From NCBI RefSeq assembly GCF_021729885.1, contig NZ_CP063401.1, positions 2,596,501-2,660,500 on the forward strand: 64,000 nucleotides of DNA, in the 5' to 3' direction. The translations under genes and the position numbers were made by a program. Origin of the DNA: Devosia sp. SL43 (lineage in GTDB: Bacteria; Pseudomonadota; Alphaproteobacteria; Rhizobiales; Devosiaceae). The notes under the pieces were generated by a model. The model did no database searches, was not told the origin of the DNA, and was given only the letters and a program-made list of their open reading frames with translations. Positions within the stretch are counted from its first letter, which is position 1, and each line of letters opens with the position of its first letter. Of this stretch, positions 49,256-58,619 are shown in pieces.

Positions 49256-50205
49256 TGGCCAAGCGTCCGCCCGTTCTCGCGCCCTATCATCGGTTCACCA
49301 AGAAGCAATGGAGCGCGCTGCGCGCCGACGAGCCGATGACGCTGACGCGCGAAGACGTGTCGCGCCTGCGCACGCTGAGCGATCCGATCTCGCTCGAAGA
49401 GGCGGAGGAAATCTACCTGCCGCTGACCCGCCTGCTCAGCTTCTATGTGGAAGCCATCCAGGGCCTGCACAATGTGTCGACGCGTTTCCTCGAAACACCC
49501 GACCAGAAGGTGCCCTTCATCATCGGCGTGGCTGGCTCGGTGGCGGTGGGTAAGTCGACGACGGCGCGTATCCTGCAGGCGCTGCTGCAGCGCTGGCCGT
49601 CGAGCCCCAAAGTCGATCTCGTCACCACCGACGGGTTCCTCTACCCCAATGCCGTGTTGGCCGAGCGCGGCATCATGGAGCGCAAGGGTTTCCCCGAGAG
49701 CTATGACCGCACCCGTTTCGTGCAGTTCCTGTCCGATATCAAATCGGGCAAGGGCGGCGTCAAAGTGCCGGTCTATTCGCACCTGGTCTATGACGTGGTC
49801 GAGGGCGGCGAGATCGTCATCGATCGGCCCGACATTCTGATCGTTGAGGGGCTCAACATCCTGCAGCCAGGCGAGCTGCCTAAGACCGGCAAGCCGATCC
49901 TCTTCGCCTCCGATTTCATCGACTTCTCGATCTATATCGACGCCGACAATGATGATCTCGAAGACTGGTTCATGGAGCGCTTTTTTCGCCTGCGCGAGAC
50001 GGCGTTCAAGGACCCGACCTCGTTCTTCCGCCGCTTTGCCGAAATGAGCGAGGCCGAGGCAGGTGAGTTCGGCCGCATGGTGTGGCGGACGATCAACCTG
50101 CCCAACCTGCTCGACAATGTGCTGCCAACACGGGGACGAGCCGATCTGATCCTCAAGAAGGGCAAGAGCCATATGATCGAGGATGTGCAGCTGCGGCGGG
50201 TTTAG
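49255..50205 (+). CDS. coaA: pantothenate kinase (type I)
   Basis: A 316-residue kinase for the first step of CoA synthesis. The P-loop is GVAGSVAVGKSTTARIL (about 92-108); DLVTTDGFLYPN, KGFPESYD and PVYSHLVYDVV follow. The hisE-coaA link is common in Rhizobiales. Repeat A follows directly. Confidence 0.97.
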   Translation: MAKRPPVLAPYHRFTKKQWSALRADEPMTLTREDVSRLRTLSDPISLEEAEEIYLPLTRLLSFYVEAIQGLHNVSTRFLETPDQKVPFIIGVAGSVAVGKSTTARILQALLQRWPSSPKVDLVTTDGFLYPNAVLAERGIMERKGFPESYDRTRFVQFLSDIKSGKGGVKVPVYSHLVYDVVEGGEIVIDRPDILIVEGLNILQPGELPKTGKPILFASDFIDFSIYIDADNDDLEDWFMERFFRLRETAFKDPTSFFRRFAEMSEAEAGEFGRMVWRTINLPNLLDNVLPTRGRADLILKKGKSHMIEDVQLRRV

Positions 50206-50206
50206 G

Positions 50207-50337
50207 TAGCACGCCCTCGTGGTTCGAGGCTCGCGAAGAGCTCGCACCTCACCATGAGGGCTACTGATACTCGATCCAACAACAGCCCTCATGGTGAGGT
50301 GCGCTTCTTCAGCGCCTCGAACCACGAGGGCGCAGCA
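50207..50337. repeat. dispersed palindromic repeat, type A copy 4
   Basis: TAGCACGCCCTCGTGGTTCGAGG to CCTCGAACCACGAGGGCGCAGCA. The left inner module here is CTCGCGAAGAGCTCGC. The copy begins 1 bp after the coaA stop codon and ends 5 bp before the convergent VOC gene stop. Confidence 0.9.
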
Positions 50338-50342
50338 GAGGA

Positions 50343-50735
50343 CTAGTAAGTCCCGTGCTGCGGCTGGCTGAGTGTGATCGTGTTACCGTCCTGATCGCGA
50401 AACCGTGCCGTTTTGAAGAAGTCGCCCATGGATTTGGCGACCGGCATCAGACCGTGCAGGCTCAGCCGGCCGAGTTCCTCGGCGAGATCGTCGACGATGA
50501 GTGTCAGCGTGGAGGCCCCGGCGCGGTCGGCGTCGGTGGCGACATGCACCCAGCCGCCGCCGGGCAGCTTCCATTCGGCGACATCGTTGATCGGGCGTGC
50601 GTCGGGCTTGCGGCCGAACAGGCGCTCGTAGAAATCGATGGCATCGTTGATGTCGTCCACCGCGATGCCGGCCAGCGCGTTGGTGATGGTCAAATCGGCG
50701 TCCTTGGTTCTGCGCTTTGCGTGAGACCCTATCAT
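50343..50735 (-). CDS. VOC (glyoxalase/bleomycin resistance) family protein
   Basis: A 130-residue single VOC domain: GIAVDDINDAIDFYERLFGRKPD at the start, LPGGGWVHVATD in the middle and RFRDQDGNTITLSQP at the end. The metal-ligand pattern is not obvious, so substrate and chemistry are unknown. It diverges from dapB across 77 bp. Confidence 0.82.
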   Translation of the reverse strand: MIGSHAKRRTKDADLTITNALAGIAVDDINDAIDFYERLFGRKPDARPINDVAEWKLPGGGWVHVATDADRAGASTLTLIVDDLAEELGRLSLHGLMPVAKSMGDFFKTARFRDQDGNTITLSQPQHGTY

Positions 50736-50812
50736 GTTGACGGCAATGGGGCAGTGGTGTTGGCGTTTGCCAAAGGCGCTGCTATAGCCGGAACGAACGG
50801 GAGAGACGGGCG

Positions 50813-51658
50813 ATGAGCGAACTCAAGGTCGTGGTGGCGGGTGCCGGCGGGCGCATGGGCGCTGCCAATATCCGCGCCGTCGCGGCGCTGTCCGGTCTTG
50901 CCTTGCATGGCGCCGTGGTCAATGCACGGACGCTCAAGCTCCACGCGGCGGTCGATCGTCCCGGCACGCCGGCCATCGGGCAGGATGCGGGTCTCTATGC
51001 CGGCATCGCCGCGCTGGGTGTCGTGATCTCCGACGATATGGATGCGGCGCTTGAGGGCGCCGATGCGGTGATCGATTTTACCGCGCCGGCAGCCAGCGTG
51101 GCCCTCGCCGCCAAGGCCGCGAGCCTGGGGCTGGTACATGTCATCGGCACGACCGGCTGCTCGGAGGCCGATGATGCGGCCATCGCGACCGCGGCCGGCA
51201 ATGGCGCTATCGTCGTCAAGTCGGGCAACTTCTCGATGGGCGTCAACGTGCTGGCCAGCCTTGTCAGGAAGGCCGCTTCGGTGTTGGCTGAGTACGACAT
51301 CGAAATCGTCGAGATGCATCACAACAAGAAGGTCGACGCGCCCAGTGGCACCGCTCTGCTACTCGGCGAGGCTGCCGCCGCCGGACGGCAGATTGCGTTG
51401 CGCGATCACTCTGTGCGGGTGCGCGATGGCCATACCGGGCCGCGCGAGGCCGGTACGATTGGCTTTGCCACCCTGCGCGGCGGTACGGTGGTCGGGGACC
51501 ACCAGGTGATCCTGGCCGGCCCGTCCGAGCGGATCGAGCTCAATCACCGGGCCGAAGACCGCACCATCTTTGCCAACGGCGCCGCGCGCGCCGCCCTCTG
51601 GGCCGCCGACCAGGCGCCCGGGCTGTATTCGATGAACGACGTTCTCGGCCTCAACTAA
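50813..51658 (+). CDS. dapB: 4-hydroxy-tetrahydrodipicolinate reductase
   Basis: A 281-residue NAD(P)H enzyme of lysine and diaminopimelate synthesis. The cofactor loop is GAGGRMG (10-16), and the catalytic and substrate block is [21 protein letters not shown]. The stop lies 11 bp before gpmA. Confidence 0.97.
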   Translation: MSELKVVVAGAGGRMGAANIRAVAALSGLALHGAVVNARTLKLHAAVDRPGTPAIGQDAGLYAGIAALGVVISDDMDAALEGADAVIDFTAPAASVALAAKAASLGLVHVIGTTGCSEADDAAIATAAGNGAIVVKSGNFSMGVNVLASLVRKAASVLAEYDIEIVEMHHNKKVDAPSGTALLLGEAAAAGRQIALRDHSVRVRDGHTGPREAGTIGFATLRGGTVVGDHQVILAGPSERIELNHRAEDRTIFANGAARAALWAADQAPGLYSMNDVLGLN

Positions 51659-51669
51659 AGGACCCAATG

Positions 51670-52284
51670 ATGACCGGCACCCTGATCCTCGTGCGCCACG
51701 GCCAAAGCGAGTGGAACCTCAAGAACCTCTTCACCGGCTGGCGCAACCCCAACCTCACCGACCAGGGTATCGAAGAAGCCCGCGCCACCGGCAAGGCGCT
51801 CAAGACCGCCGGCATCGTGCCCGATCTCTACTACACCTCGGCCCTGCGCCGGGCCCAGCATACGCTCGACCTGATGCTGGAGGAGATGGGTATCCTCAAC
51901 GTGACGATCACCAGGAACATCGCCCTCAACGAGCGCGACTATGGCGATCTCAGTGGCCTCAACAAGGACGACGCCCGCGCCAAATGGGGCGAGGAACAGG
52001 TGCTGATCTGGCGCCGGTCGTTCGACGTGCCCCCGCCGGGCGGTGAAAGCCTCAAGGACACGGCCGCGCGCACCCTGCCCTATTACGACGCCGAGATCGT
52101 GCCGCTGCTGCAGGCCGGCAAGACGGTGCTGGTGGCGGCGCATGGCAATTCGCTGCGCGCCATGGTGATGGCGATCGAGGGCCTGACGCCGGATGAAATA
52201 CTGAAGCGCGAAATCGGGACCGGGCAGCCGACCGTGTACCGGATTGGCCCGGATGGGAAGCTGGTGGAGCGGGTGGAGCTTTAG
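51670..52284 (+). CDS. gpmA: 2,3-bisphosphoglycerate-dependent phosphoglycerate mutase
   Basis: A 204-residue glycolytic mutase. The phosphohistidine motif is [18 protein letters not shown] (His10), [12 protein letters not shown] follows, and the second His is in [16 protein letters not shown] 51670 is preferred over 51667: AAAGGA is then 7 nt upstream. dapB-gpmA is a usual pair in the order. Confidence 0.95.
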   Translation: MTGTLILVRHGQSEWNLKNLFTGWRNPNLTDQGIEEARATGKALKTAGIVPDLYYTSALRRAQHTLDLMLEEMGILNVTITRNIALNERDYGDLSGLNKDDARAKWGEEQVLIWRRSFDVPPPGGESLKDTAARTLPYYDAEIVPLLQAGKTVLVAAHGNSLRAMVMAIEGLTPDEILKREIGTGQPTVYRIGPDGKLVERVEL

Positions 52285-52304
52285 GCTTCGGCGCTCGTTG
52301 CCCC

Positions 52305-52415
52305 ACCCCCACCTATCCTCCCCCTGAAGGGGGAGGGACCGCGCGGTGGTCGTGGCACGATTATGCCAGATGCTCGATCAGTCCCTCCCCCTTCAGGGGG
52401 AGGTTAGGTGGGGGC
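52305..52415. repeat. inverted repeat, type C copy 3
   Basis: CCCCCACCTATCCTCCCCCTGAAGGGGGAGG at left is mirrored by CCTCCCCCTTCAGGGGGAGGTTAGGTGGGGG at right. Each arm is itself a hairpin. It lies between gpmA and the convergent ada-like gene. Confidence 0.8.
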
Positions 52416-52439
52416 GCTTGCCCACCGATTCACTTGAAA

Positions 52440-53309
52440 CTAATGCGCTGCCGAGATGACCCCGGCTTCCCAGCCCAGGATGGCCCGCTTGCGTGGGACG
52501 CCCCAGTGGTAACCGGTCAGGGCGCCTGAGGTTCCCACGACGCGGTGGCAGGGCACGACGAAGCTGATCGGGTTCTTGCCCACGGCGGCGCCGACGGCGC
52601 GGGCGGCGGTGGGTTTGCCGATATGGTTGGCGACGCTTTGGTAAGTCGTGGCCTTGCCGCAGGGAATCTTCAGCAGCGTTTCCCATACCTTGACCTCGAA
52701 ATCGGTACCGATCAGTACGACCCGCACCGGTCGATCCGGCGACCAGCGGCTGGGTTCGAAGGCCTCGGCCACCATCGGGGCGATGCGGGCGTCGTCACGG
52801 ACAAACCGGGCATTGGGCCAGCGGTTGGCCAAATCCTCGAAGGCCTGCTCGATCGTGGTTTCCTCGTCGGCAAAGCCGAGGCCGGACATGCCATATTCGG
52901 TGGCGGTGACCACGGCCATGCCGAAGGGCGACGGCGCAGCACCCCAGATCATGTCGAGCCCTTCGCCACCGGCCCGAAATACGCCGGGCGGCATGGCTTC
53001 GTAGGTGACGAACAGGTCATGCAGCCGCGAGGTCGAGCTGAGGCCGACTTCATAGGTGGTGTCGAGCACGCTTTCCTTGGCGCGAAGCAGGCTCTTGGCA
53101 TGGTCGAGCGCCACGGCCTGGGCGAAGCTTTTGGGGCTGAGGCCGCACCAGCGGCGGAAGAGATCGGTCAACTGCCGCTCGGTCAGGCCAAGCGAGCGCG
53201 CGAAGCGCGGCAGGTCCGATTCGTCGGGGCCGTTCTCGCTGAGATAGCGGATAGCCGCGCGGATCGTGTCGTAATCCGTCGCCGTGCTCATAGGGATCAT
53301 CTGGTTCAT
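52440..53309 (-). CDS. AraC-methyltransferase fusion (Ada-like)
   Basis: A 289-residue fusion of an AraC-type DNA-binding domain (about 15-110: SLGLTERQLTDLFRRWCGLSPKSF) and a C-terminal O6-alkylguanine methyltransferase with active-site Cys254 in FVVPCHRVVG. The N-terminal methylphosphotriester-binding Cys4 domain of E. coli Ada is absent, so phosphotriester sensing as in Ada is not expected. It probably repairs O6-methylguanine and may self-regulate. Start ATG 53309 follows GGCGGG 7 nt upstream; 53333 is an alternative. Confidence 0.9.
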   Translation of the reverse strand: MNQMIPMSTATDYDTIRAAIRYLSENGPDESDLPRFARSLGLTERQLTDLFRRWCGLSPKSFAQAVALDHAKSLLRAKESVLDTTYEVGLSSTSRLHDLFVTYEAMPPGVFRAGGEGLDMIWGAAPSPFGMAVVTATEYGMSGLGFADEETTIEQAFEDLANRWPNARFVRDDARIAPMVAEAFEPSRWSPDRPVRVVLIGTDFEVKVWETLLKIPCGKATTYQSVANHIGKPTAARAVGAAVGKNPISFVVPCHRVVGTSGALTGYHWGVPRKRAILGWEAGVISAAH

Positions 53310-53385
53310 CGCAACACCCGCCGCGTCATGCATCTGTTGGGTGTCTATCTATGAATTGGGTCGGGGCAAGGCGACCCGGTTTTGA

Positions 53386-53874
53386 CTAGGCGGCACGGGC
53401 CTTGCGCAAGGCGGTCCCGAGGGCCTTGGCGAAGCTCGACTTGTCGTCGGCAGCGAGGAACGCGCCGACTTCGAGCTCGTCCTTGCCGTTGCGCAGGCGG
53501 ATAGTAGTGGTCTTCTCGTCCGCGTCACGATCGAGCTGCAGGCGAACCGTCCTTGGGTCGAAGCGGCGCAGCACCTTGGTGCCCTTGGCATTGGTGGCTG
53601 TCCATTCGATCTGGTCGGACCAGACGGTGATCTGCTCGCGTCGCCGACCCGTCCGTAGCGACAGGAACAGCGTCAGGCCGATGGCGACGATATCGGCCAG
53701 CATCAGGCCGATGACAGGCAGCCAAGGCAGTTCGGCCACCACGGCCAGGCCGGGCAGAACGGCCAGGGATGTGCCAAGGCCGAACAACAGCATGCCACCG
53801 CGCTTGCCGAGCGAGCGGTGTGGCGTGAGTTGGGCCGAAAACAGCGGCGTCGTGGTTGTGGCTTGCATTGGCAT
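53386..53874 (-). CDS. DUF2244 membrane protein
   Basis: A 162-residue protein of the DUF2244 family: PLFSAQLTPHRSLGKRGG at the start, two hydrophobic segments (about 28-49 and 51-72), then a cytoplasmic beta-rich domain (QITVWSDQIEWTAT...VRLQLDRDADEKTTTIRLRNG). The function is unknown. It diverges from nth over 48 bp. ATG 53868 is an alternative start. Confidence 0.85.
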   Translation of the reverse strand: MPMQATTTTPLFSAQLTPHRSLGKRGGMLLFGLGTSLAVLPGLAVVAELPWLPVIGLMLADIVAIGLTLFLSLRTGRRREQITVWSDQIEWTATNAKGTKVLRRFDPRTVRLQLDRDADEKTTTIRLRNGKDELEVGAFLAADDKSSFAKALGTALRKARAA

Positions 53875-53922
53875 GGCGAACTCTTCGACACTGACTATAG
53901 GCGCAGAATCAGGGTCGAGAGA

Positions 53923-54597
53923 ATGGCTGTGGCGAAAAAAGTGAAGACCCTGCCCAAGGCGGATATCGAGGCGATCTTCGCCCGCTTCCACGAGATCGAA
54001 CCGGAGCCCAAGGGCGAACTCGATTATGTCAACGCCTTTACGCTGCTGGTGGCGGTGGTGCTGTCGGCGCAGGCGACTGATGCCGGCGTCAACAAGGCGA
54101 CCAAGCGTTTGTTCGAACTGGCGCCCTCCCCTCCGGCCATGGTGGCTCTGGGGGTCGAGCAGATCACCGACCTGATCAAGACGATCGGTCTCTATCGCGG
54201 CAAAGCCAGGAACGTGTTTGCCCTCAGCCAGATGCTGATCGACCTGCATGGCGGCGAGGTGCCCGAGGATCGCGAAGCGCTGGAGGCCCTGCCCGGTGTC
54301 GGCCGCAAGACGGCCAATGTGGTGCTGAACATCTGGTTCAAGCAACCGACGATTGCCGTCGACACGCATCTGTTCCGGGTCGGCAACCGCACGGGCATGG
54401 CGCCGGGTGCCAATCCGCTGGCAGTGGAACAGACGCTGCTCAAGGTGATCCCCCAGCCATATATGCTGCACGCCCATCACTGGCTGATCCTGCACGGGCG
54501 CTATGTCTGCAAGGCCCGGAAGCCTGAATGCTGGCGTTGCGCGATCGCAGAATGGTGCAGGTTCGAGCCGAAGACGCCGTTGCCGAAGGGGGTCTAG
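53923..54597 (+). CDS. nth: endonuclease III
   Basis: A 224-residue base-excision glycosylase/AP lyase. The catalytic Lys and Asp are in LPGVGRKTANVVLN and VDTHLFRV, and the four [4Fe-4S] cysteines are in CKARKPECWRCAIAEWC (spacing 6-2-5). ATG 53923 suits the family; the frame extends upstream. Its stop shares CTAG with the convergent DUF2214 gene. Confidence 0.96.
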   Translation: MAVAKKVKTLPKADIEAIFARFHEIEPEPKGELDYVNAFTLLVAVVLSAQATDAGVNKATKRLFELAPSPPAMVALGVEQITDLIKTIGLYRGKARNVFALSQMLIDLHGGEVPEDREALEALPGVGRKTANVVLNIWFKQPTIAVDTHLFRVGNRTGMAPGANPLAVEQTLLKVIPQPYMLHAHHWLILHGRYVCKARKPECWRCAIAEWCRFEPKTPLPKGV

Positions 54598-55046
54598 CTT
54601 CCATAGCCGCGCGCCATGGCGGCGGCGAAGATGGGGATGAAGAGCAGGATGGCGGCTTGCAGGTGGATGAAGCGTCGGTTCGTCGCGATTTCGGCGGCCG
54701 GGATTTCGTAACTGCCATCTGCAGCTGCCGCCTTGAGCCAGCGCCGGAACGCCAGGGTCGGTGGTACGGTGAGCAGGCCCATGATCAGGAAGGCGCCCAT
54801 CTTGCCCCAGAACATGTGGTTGCCGACGTAATACTGCCAGCCGGCGGCGCCGAAGATGACGCGGACAATACCGACCACGATGACGAGGCCTGCCACCGCA
54901 CCATAGGCAGCGTCGATTTGTGTCAGTTGCTTTATGCGTGGACCGGCAAGGCCGGGCCGCAACATGGCGAATTCGGCAGCGAACAGGCCCACCAGCGCGA
55001 AGACGGCCAGGTGGTGGGCCGAGGCGAGAATCAGGTCGATATCCAT
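54594..55046 (-). CDS. DUF2214 membrane protein
   Basis: A 150-residue predicted membrane protein with four hydrophobic segments, matching DUF2214: ILASAHHLAVFALVGLFAAEF, IDAAYGAVAGLVIVVGIVRVIFG, GNHMFWGKMGAFL and the C-terminal ARGYG. The function is unknown. It diverges from the tetR gene across 59 bp and may be its target. Confidence 0.85.
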   Translation of the reverse strand: MDIDLILASAHHLAVFALVGLFAAEFAMLRPGLAGPRIKQLTQIDAAYGAVAGLVIVVGIVRVIFGAAGWQYYVGNHMFWGKMGAFLIMGLLTVPPTLAFRRWLKAAAADGSYEIPAAEIATNRRFIHLQAAILLFIPIFAAAMARGYGS

Positions 55047-55080
55047 TTGGAACCCTCAACGCTCCATGTTATCAGTGCTT

Positions 55081-55100
55081 ACATATATCGGACCATATGT
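55081..55100. promoter_or_regulatory. candidate TetR operator
   Basis: ACATAT-ATCGGACC-ATATGT, 6-bp inverted arms around 8 bp, in the short gap between the divergent DUF2214 and tetR genes, ending 5 bp before the tetR start. TetR proteins typically bind such palindromes over their own promoter. Confidence 0.45.
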
Positions 55101-55105
55101 GATCA

Positions 55106-55666
55106 ATGTCAACATCGTCGAATTCCCCCTATCACCACGGTGACCTGCGTCGTGCGCTGCTCGAAGCGGCGCTGGTCATTCTGGAACGCGAGGGCGAGGC
55201 CGGGCTCGGCCTGCGCGACCTGGCGCGGGCGGTTGGTGTGTCGGCTGCGGCGCCGTATCGGCATTTCGACAGCCGGGCAGCCTTGCTCGAAGCGCTGGCT
55301 GTCACCGGATTTCAGCGCTTCACGGTGGCGATGGAGGCTGTGGCGGCAAGCGAACCGCCTGACGTGCTCTCCGCCATGGGCAAGACCTATGTGCTGTTCG
55401 CGCTCAATAATGCCGCCTTGTTCCGCCTGATGTTTTCCCCAGCGGTGCGGCGCGACAACCGGCCCGGACTGCGCATGGCCGCCGAGGTCGCCTTCCAGAC
55501 GTTGAGGCATGTTTCGGGTGGCGACACCCGCACTGGTCGCATTGCAGCTCTGGCGGCCTGGGCTCGCGTTCATGGGTTGGCCGTGCTGCTGCTGGATGGT
55601 CAGATCGCCATCCAGGCCGGCGAAGATATCGAGGCGCTGATCAGCGAGATCATCGAGCGGCACTAA
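55106..55666 (+). CDS. TetR/AcrR family regulator
   Basis: A 186-residue regulator: HTH in ALLEAALVILEREGEAGLGLRDLARAVGVSAAAPYRHF (about 15-53) and a WHG-type C-terminal ligand domain (AWARVHGLAVLLLDGQI). The ligand is unknown. Divergent orientation to the DUF2214 gene suggests control of that gene. The 3' end overlaps the hyi-like gene by 4 bp. Confidence 0.9.
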   Translation: MSTSSNSPYHHGDLRRALLEAALVILEREGEAGLGLRDLARAVGVSAAAPYRHFDSRAALLEALAVTGFQRFTVAMEAVAASEPPDVLSAMGKTYVLFALNNAALFRLMFSPAVRRDNRPGLRMAAEVAFQTLRHVSGGDTRTGRIAALAAWARVHGLAVLLLDGQIAIQAGEDIEALISEIIERH

Positions 55667-56430
55667 TCCAGCGCCGCGCGGGTCTCTGCCAATGCCAGCA
55701 CGGTCGCATCGGTCGGCCTGAATTCGAGCCCGGCATAGCCGGTATAGCCATTGGCCACGAGCCAATCGAGGCTGGCCTTGAGCGGCAGCTGGCCGGTGCC
55801 CGGCTGGTTGCGGCCGGGATGGTCGGCGATATGGATATGGGCGATGCGGTCGACACGGCCCTGCGTCACGGCAGGCACGCCCTCGCCCATGACCATGGAA
55901 TGATAGAGGTCGTAGAGCAGTGCGATCTCAGGCCGGTTGACGGCGTCGATGATGTCGAGGCCTTCACTCGTCTGGTGCAGGTAATAGCCCTGGTGGTCGA
56001 CCAGCGTGTTGAGCGGTTCCAGCGCCAGGCGCACGCCCGAGCCCTTGAGCACGTCGGCCGAGCGCGCCATGGCCTCCACCAATGCGTCATGCTGCTGCTG
56101 GCGGGGTATGCCCACGAGCTCCGGCCCGGCCTGGGCGATCATCACCTTGGTGCCGAGGCGCTGGGCGACCTCGAGGCTTTTGGCCAGGCCGTCGAGAAAG
56201 CGATCGTGATCAGTGATGCGGGTCAGTTCAGCGAAGGGCTCGGCGACGATGCCGGCCAGCGGCAAGCCGGTTTCGTTGAGCGCGTCCTCGATGGCGTTGA
56301 GATCCTTGTTGGACCAGAGCCAGAATTCCACCGCATCCATGCAGGCCGCCTTGGCGAGGCGGATGCGCTGCGCGACGTCAGCCGTCTCGCGCGTGAACAG
56401 CATGTCGATGCAGGCAGAATAGCGGGTCAT
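55663..56430 (-). CDS. hydroxypyruvate isomerase-like sugar phosphate isomerase/epimerase
   Basis: A 255-residue AP-endonuclease-2-type TIM barrel. Metal ligands are visible as LEPLN (Glu), [12 protein letters not shown] (Asp, His) and [14 protein letters not shown], with a final GLEFRP. This combination fits the Hyi family; the substrate could be hydroxypyruvate or another ketose. It starts inside the pyrF stop (4-bp overlap). Confidence 0.88.
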   Translation of the reverse strand: MTRYSACIDMLFTRETADVAQRIRLAKAACMDAVEFWLWSNKDLNAIEDALNETGLPLAGIVAEPFAELTRITDHDRFLDGLAKSLEVAQRLGTKVMIAQAGPELVGIPRQQQHDALVEAMARSADVLKGSGVRLALEPLNTLVDHQGYYLHQTSEGLDIIDAVNRPEIALLYDLYHSMVMGEGVPAVTQGRVDRIAHIHIADHPGRNQPGTGQLPLKASLDWLVANGYTGYAGLEFRPTDATVLALAETRAALD

Positions 56431-57125
56431 GCGAACCTGGTTCCGGTGTTCATTTCGCTGAGGATGGCACGGGCGGCAGCGGCAGGGTCGGCCGCTTCGA
56501 TGATCGGACGGGCAACCACAAGGTGGCTGGCGCCTGCAGCCAGCGCTTCGGCCGGGCCCATGATCCGCTTCTGGTCGCCGCTCGCGCTACCGGCTGGGCG
56601 GATGCCGGGCGTGACGATAGCCATATGTGAGCCGATGATGGTGCGCACCATTGTGGCCTCATGCGGCGAGCTGACCAGACCACCGATCCCGGCATCGCGC
56701 GCCTGCTGCGCCCGCAGGGCGACGAGGCCCGCCGTATCGCGGGCAAAGCCGGCTTCGGCCACGTCGGCATCGTCCATCGAGGTGAGGACCGATACGCCCA
56801 GCACGCAGAGTTCGGAGCCGGCGGCGCCGCGCACAGCGGCGCGCATGCATTGCGGATAGGCGTGGACGGTCAGCATGGTAGCGCCAGTCTCGGCGATGGC
56901 CGCGACGCCCTTTTCAACTGTGTTGTCGATGTCGAGCAGCTTGAGATCGAAGAACACCTTCTTGCCCGCCTTGAGCAATTCCTTGCCCAGCGCGAAGCCA
57001 TCGGCGCCGTAGAAGCACTGGTAGCCGATCTTGAAGAAATCCACCTGCCCATCGAGTAAGGTCACGATCTCCTCGGCGCGAGCGCGTGACGAAACGTCGA
57101 GGCCCACGATTAACTGGCCAGCCAT
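56427..57125 (-). CDS. pyrF: orotidine 5'-phosphate decarboxylase
   Basis: A 232-residue TIM-barrel enzyme making UMP. Catalytic residues lie in [17 protein letters not shown] (DxKxxDI-type), with [13 protein letters not shown] at the N terminus and [19 protein letters not shown] at the phosphate site. ATG 57125 has a very strong GGAGGA ribosome site 7 nt upstream. Confidence 0.96.
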   Translation of the reverse strand: MAGQLIVGLDVSSRARAEEIVTLLDGQVDFFKIGYQCFYGADGFALGKELLKAGKKVFFDLKLLDIDNTVEKGVAAIAETGATMLTVHAYPQCMRAAVRGAAGSELCVLGVSVLTSMDDADVAEAGFARDTAGLVALRAQQARDAGIGGLVSSPHEATMVRTIIGSHMAIVTPGIRPAGSASGDQKRIMGPAEALAAGASHLVVARPIIEAADPAAAARAILSEMNTGTRFA

Positions 57126-57187
57126 TGAGTCTTCCTCCGATGTCGATGTTGGGCTGGGACTAGAGCAATTTTGGCTGCGCCGCAACC

Positions 57188-57793
57188 TTAGCCAAACCAG
57201 CCCGGCGCGAATTGCTCCATCGCCGTCCACTCGCAGAGCAGCTTTCCGGCCGCCAGATCGAAGACGAAACAATTGCCGCCGCCGCGGTCGGCGTGGCGGC
57301 TTTGGTCTTCGCTGCGGGAGATTGGCCGGCCGGCGACATGGCATTTGAGCAGCGTTCCGACGGCGCCGTGGCCGCAGAATATGGCGGGTGTACCGTGCGG
57401 CACACTGGCCAGGGCGGTGGTCACGGTATCCACGATCCGCGCCTGTGCATCGACGGCGCGCTCCCAGCCATCGACGCTTTGCTCCGGTTCGGCGAAGAAG
57501 CGGTCTGCGGTGGCCTCGAACAATTCCGGCGGCAGGAAGCCGGTGGCGCTGCGATCGTTCTCGCCCATCAGGTGATCGGCCAGCACGAGCGTGCCGGTGA
57601 CCTTGGCCAGGATGTCGGCCAGCTCCATGGCCTTGGTTTCGCGGCTGGAAAAGATCATCGCGCCCTTGGGTACGACGCCGGAGGCGGCGAAGGCCTCGGC
57701 GCGCTGACGACCGAGTTCGGTAAGACCCCAGAGCGGCACCGGTACGTTGGCGTCCATCCTGACTTGCGGGTGGGTCACGTACAGGGCGCGCAT
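57188..57793 (-). CDS. histidine phosphatase-like protein with altered RHG motif
   Basis: A 201-residue phosphoglycerate-mutase-like protein. The usual RHG appears as YVTHPQV (His8 kept, Arg and Gly replaced), followed by [14 protein letters not shown]. The second Arg ([14 protein letters not shown]) and second His ([12 protein letters not shown]) are present. So the phospho-His and acid-base positions look intact, but the first phosphate-binding Arg is lost. Activity is uncertain. It lies between pyrF and an FMN reductase on the same strand. Confidence 0.8.
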   Translation of the reverse strand: MRALYVTHPQVRMDANVPVPLWGLTELGRQRAEAFAASGVVPKGAMIFSSRETKAMELADILAKVTGTLVLADHLMGENDRSATGFLPPELFEATADRFFAEPEQSVDGWERAVDAQARIVDTVTTALASVPHGTPAIFCGHGAVGTLLKCHVAGRPISRSEDQSRHADRGGGNCFVFDLAAGKLLCEWTAMEQFAPGWFG

Positions 57794-57798
57794 CGCGA

Positions 57799-58344
57799 CT
57801 ATCCCCGGGTGATATGAGTGAGGTCATGCACCATGGCGTCGACCTTGCGAATGATTGCCGGTTCGATGAAATCGCCCTTCTCGTCGAAGACTTCGGCATC
57901 GGGGCCGATGCCAAGCAATCCGGGAACGACGAGCCCGCCCACCTTGCTCAGCGATTCGCGCAGGTGGCTCAGGGCCCAGGTCGTGCCGTATTTTCCTGAG
58001 CTGACGCCGCCAATGCCGATAACAGGGTGACGGAAGGGGCTGGGCTTCTGCCGGCTGATCCAGGCCAGGGCGTTGACCAGCAGCGGCGGCAGGCCGCCAT
58101 TATATTCGGGCGTGGCGATGAAGACGATATCATGCGTGCGCCACAGTTCGGCCAGCCGGCCGGCGGCCTCTGGCACGTTGTCCGGCTCAAGATCCTCGTT
58201 GAAGATCGGCATGGGGAAATCGCCGAGGTCGATGGCGTTTACTGTGACACCGGCCGCTTCGAGCTTGCGGCCCATATGGGCCTGCAGCATGCGATTGACG
58301 GAGCCTTTGCGGATGGAGCCGGAAAGCGTGAGGGCGGTGGGCAT
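57799..58344 (-). CDS. NAD(P)H-dependent FMN reductase
   Basis: A 181-residue flavodoxin-fold protein of the NADPH-FMN reductase family. [12 protein letters not shown] (9-20) binds the FMN phosphate and [19 protein letters not shown] flanks the isoalloxazine. Family members act on chromate, quinones or azo compounds; specificity is not predictable. It ends 5 bp before the phosphatase-like gene. Confidence 0.9.
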   Translation of the reverse strand: MPTALTLSGSIRKGSVNRMLQAHMGRKLEAAGVTVNAIDLGDFPMPIFNEDLEPDNVPEAAGRLAELWRTHDIVFIATPEYNGGLPPLLVNALAWISRQKPSPFRHPVIGIGGVSSGKYGTTWALSHLRESLSKVGGLVVPGLLGIGPDAEVFDEKGDFIEPAIIRKVDAMVHDLTHITRG

Positions 58345-58441
58345 GGGAAGTCCTGTTGTTTCAACGGACTGTGCCCCGGTCGCACGACGTTCGCAAGACG
58401 CGGCTTAATTCGTTCCGGCAATCCGATACACACACTCGATC

Positions 58442-58525
58442 GTCACCCTCGGGCTCGACCCGAGGGCGTTGTACTTAACGGACGTCCTAAAAGTGTAGAG
58501 CCCTCGGGTCAGGCCCGAGGGTGAC
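58442..58525. repeat. paired-palindrome intergenic repeat, type B copy 3
   Basis: GTCACCCTCGGGCTCGACCCGAGGG at left and CCCTCGGGTCAGGCCCGAGGGTGAC at right. Very close to the copy at 61776. Confidence 0.88.
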
Positions 58526-58551
58526 GGCTGGTGGGGTGCGGAGCGTTCGTG

Positions 58552-58612
58552 CCATTCGGGCGTAGCCCTTATGGCCTTGAGCGCTAAAATCGCTCCACTG
58601 GAGCGATTTTTC
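58552..58612 (+). repeat. type D repeat, shortened copy without parS
   Basis: CCATTCGGGCGTAGCCC, then ATGGCCTTGAGCGCTAAAATC and the hairpin core. It matches the first two-thirds of repeat D and stops before the parS end. It also forms the dnaJ terminator. Confidence 0.7.
58586..58611 (-). terminator. dnaJ terminator
   Basis: AAAATCGCTCC-ACT-GGAGCGATTTT, an 11-bp stem with A and T runs on both sides, 9 bp beyond the dnaJ stop. Symmetric, so it can work in both directions. Confidence 0.8.
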
Positions 58613-58619
58613 TACGCGC

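Noticed and set aside
52427-52440. GATTCACTTGAAAC as a parS site
   Set aside because: Central CG is replaced by TT (CACTTG), which breaks the palindrome centre needed for ParB recognition.
53386-55059. Single minus-strand frame of 557 codons covering DUF2244, nth and DUF2214
   Set aside because: Only the last 162 codons match a real family (DUF2244). The rest runs antisense to nth and out of frame with DUF2214.
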